Shown piece after piece: positions 56,548 through 64,000 of a stretch of 64,000 nucleotides of DNA (the first letter of the stretch is position 1; every line of letters starts with the position of its first letter). The translations under genes and the position numbers were made by a program. The stretch covers positions 54,802,276 to 54,866,275 of the forward strand of contig NC_054867.1 in NCBI RefSeq assembly GCF_018320785.1. Reading direction: 5' to 3'. Below the pieces are notes generated by a model. The model saw nothing but the letters and a program-made list of their open reading frames with translations, had not been told where the DNA came from and did no database searches. This DNA comes from Cheilinus undulatus. Lineage: Eukaryota > Chordata > Actinopteri > Labriformes > Labridae.

Positions 56548-59500
56548 CAGTACTGTGCAGAAGTTTTAGGCATGTTTGGGCCAAAATTTGGGGCTAAAGT
56601 AAGGCATATAATGGCGAGTATGCCCACCTGAGGGCCCCATCAGGTGGGAAGGAGGATTGACACAACCCAGGTCATGCTCTGGATGTCTTTGTACATTACC
56701 AAGGGCATGGGAAAATAATCTGATGAAAACAAAACAAAAACCACAGCTTCAGGGCAGAGTTATGGGTAGATTTGGTGCTTAAACATAGCCTAGGGTACTG
56801 TTAGGCCAGGCAGGAGGGTTGCCACAGCCCCCTGGTTGTCGCGTGTATGGTCTAAGCACCTGAAAACTGTTGGTGGTTGCTGGGCGTATTACCAGGGGTG
56901 CAAAGGCCCGGACAAAAGAAATGCTGTTAAGCTCGACCTTGGCTGCTGAGCAACACATGTACATGTCAAATGTGTTGACACTAGGCCTGGGCGATATGGC
57001 CTGAAAATCATGTCACAGTATTTTTCTTGCCTTTGACGATAACGGTATTATAACACGGTATTACAAAATTAAAAAGAGATAATGCTTTTAATCCAAATTT
57101 AAGTGTTATTAACCCCCTTCTCCCCTTAAAACAGGCCTTTGATGGTATACTCAATTTATCTCTAAGTATAGGAACACAGGAAACATGTTTAATTGTTTTT
57201 AAGTCTCTCTAGGTTTACTTCTGTCTAACTGCACTCCAAGTTTTGCATGTCATCTCTAACCTGATAAGGTGTGTTAAGCTGCTAATGACGCTGGCCTCTG
57301 CGACCAGCCAAAGCAGCACTTAGCTTGTGTTACAGTCCCGGGCAGGCTGACAGAGACAGCACACTAACTTAGTTGCGGTACAGCTGTCAGACTTTGAGAG
57401 GAAAAAATACGTGTTTTTGCCTGCTAACTCACACTGAGGCAGATACGATGATGTCATTAACAAGCGTTATCACGATTGGTCAGTAGAGTCCAAATCTCTA
57501 CCATAGGCCAAATTTATATCATTTATAACGTCTACCGCACCCCTAGTCGACACTGACTCTGGCCGCCCTCCCTCCTCTCTCCAGCCTGGGGTTGTGGAAC
57601 ATCAGGACTTGTGAAGAACGGTTAGCGCTCTACACACCTAAAACTTCTCATTGACTTTTATTTACATTTTACACAGCGACCCAGCTTTTTTTGGAATAGT
57701 GGTTGTACACAGTACAGGTCTGGTGTTTATATTGATAGGTGTGCTCTCTGTCTGGATTGTTTGGTGATACCTAATCTGACTGTGTTTATATTTTCTCGTC
57801 TCAGATCTGACTAGAACCGTCGTGGATCTCTACGTACCTAAAACAGCCAATGGGTCAAATTTACCTGCCATTAAAGGGCCTTGATTTTCATAAATAGCAC
57901 TGATCAAGGACTGTTAGTTAACCACTGACATTGAACAGCTTCTTAACCACAGATAGCAAACTAGATCACTGTTGGAAGATGATCCATCACCTAGAAAATC
58001 GTCTTTGGACTGATTGCTAATCCCGAAACTTCCTCATCACTGTATTCTACTTCATTAAAAGCACTGAGATTACCTTACGACATTTATCAATGGTAAATGC
58101 CTTTTTCCCCTTTTCTATCCATGTTGAAGGTTGATCTATAACTATTGATTAGGTGTTGCTGCAATAGAGAGAAGGTATTTCCATTGCAGTATCTATTTAT
58201 TGCTGGCGTGAAATAAAACAGTGGGAAAATCAAGGCTTTCTTATGAGGTAAATTTGACCCATATGGTGGTGCTAGATAAAAATGTTCTTTAAGAAAATTT
58301 AGGTTTAGGCAAAGATTTTTTTTATGACACCAGGTGCTATTTAACAAACTTTTAGGAAAAGTTAAAGACTGACAGTCTTTAAAACTGTAAACACATCAAG
58401 TAAGACACAATTAAAGAACGGCCTGGGGTAAATTTCTAGTGTCAAAGGCACCATGTCTTTGTGTCAGAACTCACCTTGTACCCGAGCACAGCAGACTCGT
58501 TGTGCATGGCCTTCACGTGGTCCCACCTCACCGTCACATACGAGCCATCCGCCTTCCAGGACACATTACCAGGGCGGCGATTTGGAGCTGAAACAGAAAC
58601 GCAGCCATGTTTGAACTCAGCAGAACTTTATTACAAAACCCGTCCTAACAAGCGAGCGTCTGTGACAAAATCAGATTAATTTCACTGTTCCCTATCAGAG
58701 TCCCAACAGACCTGGCCTTACGATTGTCCTGACCAGTGTATTTTATAGACAGATGATTTTTGATTAAAAATGTGAAAGCTAAAACCAAGAAACAAGCTCT
58801 TTACCAATTACTGTTTAAAAAAAATAGAAAGAAAAAGATTGGAAATAAAAGAAAACAACACACACTGACTCTTTCAGGGAGTTCATGTAAGGCTGAGAAT
58901 CAACAAAAGGAAAATAGAATCGTTTTTAGTTTAGTTTAGTTCTTGTGTTCTTTTGTGTTTGGAGTAACATCAAAGAATGGAACACGGGGATGAAACATTC
59001 TTTTTTGCTATAAGAAAAAGGATGTTACAGTCCCAGTGTTCCATTCTTTGATCTTCCTTAAAAATGAATCTGTTTCAAGGTAAGATTAAAGGATGGAACA
59101 CTGCTGATGTTGCACTGTTTTCTTCATAAATACAGGAAAAAGAATGTTACAGCCCCAGTGTTCCATTCTTTGATCTTCCTTAAAAATAAATCTGTTTCAA
59201 GGTAAGATCAAAAAATGGAACACTGTTATTGGTACATACTTTGTTTCTTCATATATATAGGAAAAAGGATGTTAGAGTCCTAGAGTTCCATTCTTGGATC
59301 TTTCTTTAAAAAGAAAGATTATTCATTTCTGGAAAGTATGAAAAAGAGAAACCAAATAAAGTAATTGTTTTTTTTGATTCTCAGGTTAAAACTGACTGTC
59401 AGGGCCACTGGCATTTTTTTCTATGTTTTGTTTTTATTCTCAAACTGTATTTGGAAAATTAAAGTGGTTTCTTTTTTCAAATTAAGAATCAGTTGGCTGT

Positions 59501-62500
59501 AAAATACTCTGACCTTATCCACATTTTACATCTCTGTGAGAACAAAGTTTAGGATCCAGCTGCTGCCCTGTTACACCAAATTAACTACGGGTCCCCTTGA
59601 GGGTCATTTATATTCTAGGTTTGTAAAAGTATACACCTTTTCCTGTATTTCTGCATTTTCTCTTGAGGTGTTCAGATACATACCGAACACAACACCACCC
59701 CCTCTGAAATAACTGAAACCAGATTAGGAACCATATATCCCTCTACCATCTTATGTAACGTGTGTTGAAGGTGTTTAAACGCTGTAGGCAGAGGAGTGAC
59801 GCTCTGAAACAGATCCATTGTCTGATACGCCTCCAGGTGAGCCCAGGTAAGAGCTCTTATGTCACCCTCCCTCCTACTTAGACCCCTCCTCCTCCTCCTC
59901 CTCCTCCAGCTGAGCCGGCCTGTTTTAGCTCAGAACAGGAGACTGGACGGGTTATTAACCCCCTCTGTTTGACTGTCAGGATGCTACAGACAGGAAACAC
60001 CTAAGGAATGATGAACAGGTTTGTGTTCCCTCTCTGAGATGTTCTCACTAAGGCTGGATGAATAGCAGCTGATTTACAGCCCACATTCAGGGGAAGTGGC
60101 CTGATTCATGGCTAACTGACTCAGGTTTTTTGGCTGTGTGTGTTGCATCTAAAGATTATTTATCAGCCATGTTTGATTCCGACGTCAGGGACACACTGAT
60201 TTCAGGCATGGTTGTGTCTGCGCCGCGTACGTACGGGGTTTCCTGGTGGTAACGGTAGTTCGTGGTGAGGGCGGACCGGTTCCGGCGCTGTTGTATGCCA
60301 GGACGGCGACGTGGTACCGAGTGCTCGGCCTGAGCCCGGACACTCGAGCCGACGTCTCGAGTCCCGCTGTCCGCACTCGATCTGCCGCCGCTTCACGCTC
60401 ATGCTGCCTCCAGTAACGGATCTGGAACAAAGAAAGACAACGGAAAATAATGTAAATATAGTTTTCTGTTTGATTCAGTGTGTTAATGATGAGCTGATCA
60501 GTCTGATCAATAACATATTGATTCTCTTGAATAAACCAGGCTGCTGATATCAGACATTATCAGACTCAGCAGTCTTCATATCTGGATATTAATCATAAAC
60601 TTCAGACAGTGTCGGCCTGTCAGACTCATCAATAAAACTATAATCTAATAAAACTTCCTGTCAGAGGATGGTGGTCATTTAAAACGGCTCTTATTCTGAA
60701 GAATTTAATCCCACAGATTAAAGTTTGAGCCTGTTTTTACTGGAGATGAAGGTGAGGGATCTACATTTAATCCTGGTCTATATTTATGATTTAAAGATGA
60801 GTTCATGCTCTGCTCAAACATCAGATAGATTCTGGATTTAACTTTCTTTTAACAATTTCTGCCTTTAAAAAGAAAACAAATAAATCAGTTAATATCAGAT
60901 AGTGTGCTTAAAGTCTGTCTGAATTAGTGATAGATTACTGACAAGAAATCTCCTCACAGACACGCTGCAGTCCCAGCTTTTTTCCACCAGGTGGCGTCGA
61001 AATCAATCATTCTATGTCAGAAACACTTTAAGCCTGTTTGAAGTCCATGTATGGAGAAAAATATCCCCTTTATTGGAGAAGTTTTTGGTCATTTATGTGC
61101 CTGATGTTGGTGTTTGCTTTCTTTTATTTTAAGAATAATATATATGGTATATCTATAATACTCTAAATATGGTCTGTGGATATAAATAGTGCTTCTGGTG
61201 TTTTAGTTTAACCATAACTGATGAGATGATTTGATCAGAGCAAAGACGAGAATTAGAGTTTGACTCAAAGGTCTGCTGGGGTATAAGGTTTATATGAGGT
61301 ATGTAAGATCTACAATGCCTATAAAAAGTACTCAACCCCTTGGATGTTTGACCATTTTATTGACTTTATAAATCAATCATGGCCGATATAATTTGGCTTT
61401 TTGACAAAACAAAAAAAAAATAAAACGCCCTCTTTAATGTCAAAGTTAAAACAGATTTCTGGCGCACCGGTAGTCGAGTGGTTAAGGCGCATGCCATATA
61501 CGCAGGCGACCCGGGTTCGAATCCAGCCCATGGCACTATTTCCTGCATGTCTCTCCCTGCTCTCTCCCCTGTTTCCGACTCTATCCCCTGTCCTATACTA
61601 TCGAATAAAGGCAAAAAGGCCAAAAATAAATCTTAAAAAAAAAAAAAAAACAGATTTCTACACAGTAATGTCAGTTAAATAAAAATGACTGCATAAATAT
61701 TCACCCCCGTCTAGTCAGTCTTTATTCTCCTTTGTCTGCAGTCACAGCTCTGAGTCTGTGTGGATAGGTCTCTCTGTAATTTTACTCCGTTCTTCTTTCT
61801 AAACTGCTCAAGCTCTGTCAGGTTGTGCAGGGGTCAGGAGTGAACGGCTTTTTTTCAAGTCCAGCCTCTATTTTCTCTTGAATTGAGGTCTGGGCTTTCA
61901 CTCGGCCACTCCAGAACATTCCCGTTGTCTTTAAACCATTTCTGTGTTGCTTTCTCTGAATGCTTCGGATCATTGTCTGACTGGAAAATAAATCTTCTCC
62001 TGAGCCGTAGTTCTCTGTCAGACTGAAGAAAAATGTCCTTCAGGATTCATTTTCCCCGCTACCGTTACAAGCCTCCCAGGGCTGGCTGCTGAGAAGCATC
62101 CCTTCAGCATAATGTTGCTGAGAAGCATCTCCACAGCATGATGCTGCTGAGAAGCATCCCCACAGCATGATGCTGCTGAGAGGCATCCCCACAGCATGAT
62201 GCTGCTGAGAGGCATCCCCACAGCATGATGCTGCCACCACAGTGCTCCACAGTGGGGATGGTGTGTTTGTGGTGATGTCAGTGTTTGGCGTCTTGTTTAA
62301 TGGTCAAAGAGCTCCATTCTGGTCTCACCAGACCAAAGAACTTTCTTCCTCTTGACCATGGGGTCTCCCGCATGCCTTTTGGTGAACTCTAGTCCAGATT
62401 GAATCTGACAACAGCTAAAAAGCATTTAACACAATGTCTCACACAGTAATGACATGTCAATCCTTTACTTATCTGTGCCGCATAGGTAATTCCTTAATTA

Positions 62501-63111
62501 TTTATATAAACAACAAAAAAAAAGCTACCAAATATCAGATTTTTCCCAGATTGTGATCATCTCTGATAAGAAAATGGAGGAGCAGAGAGGAGAATCCCAG
62601 CTAGAATCTCTTTGAATCTTCCTATCCCGTCTTTCACTGAATTTTGTCCTGTTCTTTCTTGACTTTCTTGTCTTTTTATCCAAACAAGAAAAAAGCAGAA
62701 AAGCATTTTAGCTTTATTTTAGCATAACTACCATCTTTGGTATTTTGTCTAGATAGGGTAAAATAAGGCTTGTATACCTGATAGATAGATAAACAAATAA
62801 GTAAAGAGGAAGACCTGAGAACAGGGCACATTTCAGGGGTGAAGGGCAGGCGCTACAGCACTTATACCTTCTCTTCCGACTGTGTGTTTCAGATCTATTT
62901 GTGTCATGATAACCCTGTGTGTGTGTGTCTGTGTAGAGGTGTGGGTGTGTGGGTATGTGTGTGTGTGTGTGTGGGTGGGGGGGCAGTCTCCTTACCTCGT
63001 ATCCTCGGAGGATGCCGTTGGCCATGTGCTCCTGGACCGGCTCCCAGGAAACCAGGATCTCAAAGGCAGTGAGGACAGTGGAATTGATGATGGAGGGCCC
63101 CACCGTGGGCG
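51207..63111 (-). CDS. cntn2: Contactin-2 (TAG-1/axonin-1), 3' part: FNIII modules and GPI signal
   Basis: Five exons are read: 63111-62996, 60421-60235, 58587-58475, 54874-54706 and 51313-51207 (stop TGA). They give about 230 C-terminal residues in one frame; the gene continues past 63111 toward the right edge. The first two exons form a fibronectin type III module ([20 protein letters not shown], then [40 protein letters not shown]). The next two form the last module ([43 protein letters not shown]). The C terminus GTGMMVQNE followed by a hydrophobic tail fits a GPI attachment signal. GxxMMVxN and [20 protein letters not shown] are close to what I know of mammalian contactin-2 and less like contactin-1 or 3-6. 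The protein is a cell-surface adhesion molecule of axons and glia, active in guidance and at juxtaparanodes. Confidence 0.93.
51400..52045. repeat. Diverged ~37-bp minisatellite in cntn2 intron
   Basis: Phrases GGGTAGACCCAGGACTCTAA and GAGGAGACCC recur about 17 times with many small indels. Short Pro/Gly-rich ORFs arise from the repeat. Confidence 0.8.
53150..53725. repeat. Dispersed repeat R2, two inverted parts, in cntn2 intron
   Basis: 53500-53720 has CTAGGATTGTGGGTAATGTA, TGCCTTCTCCATGCCC and CCTCAGGTAACCC, as in 15420-15660. 53150-53413 has the inverse phrases (CACTACATTACCCATAATCC). Confidence 0.6.
54100..54535. repeat. Short tandem repeat of GATGTCATAAAGACA type
   Basis: About 22 diverged copies of a 17-20 bp unit, GACATCATAAAGACATGTGA and variants, in a cntn2 intron. 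Confidence 0.85.
54706..54874 (-). CDS. cntn2: cntn2 exon: second half of last FNIII module
   Basis: The 169-bp exon encodes [20 protein letters not shown] and onward to [20 protein letters not shown]. The donor is GTAATG after 54706. Confidence 0.93.
56160..56300. mobile_element. Internal fragment of the TTCCAAAAAAGTTGGG family
   Basis: ACGCCATAGGCACTAATGCA is shared with 20680. The fragment is followed by the AT microsatellite. A terminal piece of the same family (CAGCTTTTTTTGGAATAGTG) is at 57640-57706. Confidence 0.55.
56328..56548. repeat. (AT)n/(ATATAC) microsatellite
   Basis: About 200 bases of AT dinucleotides with periodic C. ORFs rich in Ile and Tyr on both strands are by-products. 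Confidence 0.98.
56547..56620. mobile_element. Tc1/mariner-like terminal fragment
   Basis: ACAGTACTGTGCAGAAGTTT and TAGGCATG resemble the ends of fish Tc1-like elements. It lies directly next to the AT microsatellite. Confidence 0.5.
56982..57545. mobile_element. hAT-like element with 8-bp target duplication
   Basis: Begins TAGGCCTGGGCGATATGGCC and ends CCGCACCCCTA. Flanks are GTTGACAC (56974-56981) and GTCGACAC (57546-57553), one mismatch. No transposase. It lies in a cntn2 intron. Confidence 0.7.
58475..58587 (-). CDS. cntn2: cntn2 exon: first half of last FNIII module
   Basis: The 113-bp exon encodes [20 protein letters not shown] and [17 protein letters not shown], with acceptor GTTTCAG and donor GTGAGT. 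NVSW and NESA are possible N-glycosylation sites. Confidence 0.93.
58969..59301. repeat. Three tandem fold-back palindromes
   Basis: Each ~95-base unit starts like ATCAAAGAATGGAACAC and ends like GTGTTCCATTCTTTGATCT, with GATGTTACAG pairing with inner bases. Units are near 58969-59054, 59083-59176 and 59205-59301. The first pairs best; the third is diverged. Same family as 18815-19090. Confidence 0.8.
60235..60421 (-). CDS. cntn2: cntn2 exon: second half of penultimate FNIII module
   Basis: The 187-bp exon encodes [20 protein letters not shown] through [20 protein letters not shown] to TTRKP. It is GC-rich compared with neighbours. Confidence 0.93.
61461..61650 (+). mobile_element. tRNA-derived SINE, copy 3
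   Basis: AGTCGAGTGGTTAAGGCGC (A box) and GGGTTCGAATCCAGCC (B box) precede TCTCTCCCTGCTC, AATAAATCTT and poly-A. The target duplication AAAACAGATTTCT is perfect (61448-61460 and 61647-61659). It belongs to the same family as copies 1 and 2. Confidence 0.93.
62095..62240. repeat. ~30-bp minisatellite
   Basis: About five units with CACAGCATGATGCTGCTGAG and AAGCATCCC or AGGCATCCC, inside the transposon relic. Confidence 0.9.
62913..62985. repeat. GT/CA microsatellite beside a cntn2 splice donor
   Basis: GT repeats on the plus strand (CA on the transcribed sense) end about 15-20 bases from the donor at 62996. A GGGGGGG run separates them. Confidence 0.9.
62996..63111 (-). CDS. cntn2: cntn2 exon: first half of penultimate FNIII module
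   Basis: The 116-bp exon encodes [20 protein letters not shown] and [19 protein letters not shown]. The donor GTAAGG is followed after about 20 bases by a CA repeat on the minus strand. Confidence 0.92.
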
Positions 63112-63779
63112 CTGTGGGGGAGGGGCTAATATTTAACACTCTTTATAATGTACACAAAAATATTTCACAAACCAACAGACACTTTCATTTAACTAGAGTG
63201 GATCTAAAAATGAGCTTCATGTACATGGTCTCATTTGAAAGCCCAGCCTCTACTGAAAATTCCAGTCATGTTTGTGCAGTTTCCATTTGTTTCAACAGTT
63301 TCTTTTAGTTTTCTGCACTTTATTTAGTGTTGTTTTTTGTGCCATTGAAAATAAATCTGCTCCCCTTGGTGTCAAACTTTAGCTCCTTTGTAGGACTTCC
63401 TTTGAAAGGGAAATAAATGGAGGTCTGGGTGATTTGAGGGGGTAAAAAAGAATTCCATGATGCAGTGACCACCTATAATGGCATATGAGTTTTTCAAACA
63501 GGAAATATTGTACCAAATTGGGCCAAATTGGGCCCAAATGACACAAGAGGGGATTTAGCCTGGATATTTTTAACTAAAATCTCTCTTATTTTGTCCTGAT
63601 AAACCTCTAGTGGCATGAAAGTTGAAAGAGGTAATGTCAAAATGTACTTTGGCTTTCTGGAGATTTTTGGACTTCAACTGCATTATTTCTATGGGATACA
63701 TGCTAAAATTGCAAAAAAAAAATTAGGTGAAAATAAAATTTTTCATTAGCCAACTTGATTCGCTCTGATCCATTAACAT

Positions 63780-64000
63780 ATATTCACATACACTGCCTGG
63801 CCAAAAAAAAAGTTGCCACCAAAAAAAGGTCACACACTCTAATATTTTGTTGGACCCCTTTAGCTGATTAGAGCACGCATTCGCTGTGGCATTCTTTGGG
63901 CACATAATGTTGCTGAACCTAGACCTGACCAACTGCAGCAACCCCAGATCATAGCACTGCCCCCACAGGCTTGTACAGTAGGCACTAGGCATGATGGGTG
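63780..64000. mobile_element. Transposon end at the window border
   Basis: CACTGCCTGGCCAAAAAAAA and TTGTTGGACCCCTTTAGCTG are typical of a fish DNA transposon end of Tc1-like type. The element runs off the window. Confidence 0.5.

Larger units (their letters stand above)
61320..62420. mobile_element. Old DNA-transposon relic interrupted by a SINE
   Basis: Left part: TATAAAAAGTACTCAACCCC and on to AAAACAGATTTCT. Right part: CATAAATATTCACCCCCGTC, GCTGAGAAGCATC repeats, and GGTCTCACCAGACCAAAGAA. The SINE at 61461-61650 splits it. Only fragments of ORFs remain; I cannot name the superfamily. Confidence 0.6.

Noticed and set aside
56176-56631. 151-aa ORF with Ile/Tyr repeats
   Set aside because: Translation of the AT microsatellite.
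45212-61650. tRNA genes at the three B-box sites
   Set aside because: Each is followed by a SINE body and poly-A; the clover-leaf is not complete.

Overview
The window is vertebrate nuclear DNA, most likely from a ray-finned fish (a percomorph is my guess). Genes are split by short consensus introns. The non-coding DNA is full of minisatellites, hAT-like elements with 8-bp target duplications, palindromic MITEs and one family of tRNA-derived SINEs with poly-A tails. I see no bacterial, plasmid, phage or viral gene set.

All supported genes lie on the minus strand. From left to right they are: chitinase-like gene A (1764-10131), chitinase gene B (13119-19294, non-coding first exon near 19826-19848), chitinase-like gene C (34094-43627, non-coding first exon ending at 43880), and the 3' part of contactin-2 (cntn2, 51207-63111, continuing beyond the right edge). 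The three chitinase genes are tandem GH18 paralogues. They share exon order, intron phases and several identical exon lengths (205, 57, 166, 183 and 117 bp).

As assembled, none of the three has the complete GH18 catalytic motif DxxDxDxE. Gene A is open through ten exons, has no chitin-binding domain and reads DGLDLDVD. Gene C is open through eleven exons, keeps a six-cysteine CBM14 domain and reads DGLNLAWE. Gene B has normal ends, but its middle is scrambled: the catalytic half of exon 5 and most of exons 6 and 7 are missing, and a piece of exon 8 is joined to the start of exon 5. A and C look like chitinase-like proteins (lectin-type pseudoenzymes). B is either a broken gene or a local assembly fault.

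Between the genes: 10.5-11.9 kb holds a roughly 45-bp minisatellite. 19.9-33.9 kb is gene-free, with transposon pieces, a 20-bp array (23.1-24.3 kb) and a 4.1-kb array of a 23-bp unit (29.5-33.6 kb). 43.9-47.8 kb is nested transposons and SINEs. 47.8-51.2 kb may be cntn2 3' UTR and contains a 41-bp array. The contactin part encodes the last fibronectin type III modules and the C-terminal GPI-anchor signal; its product is a neuronal adhesion protein unrelated in function to the chitinases.
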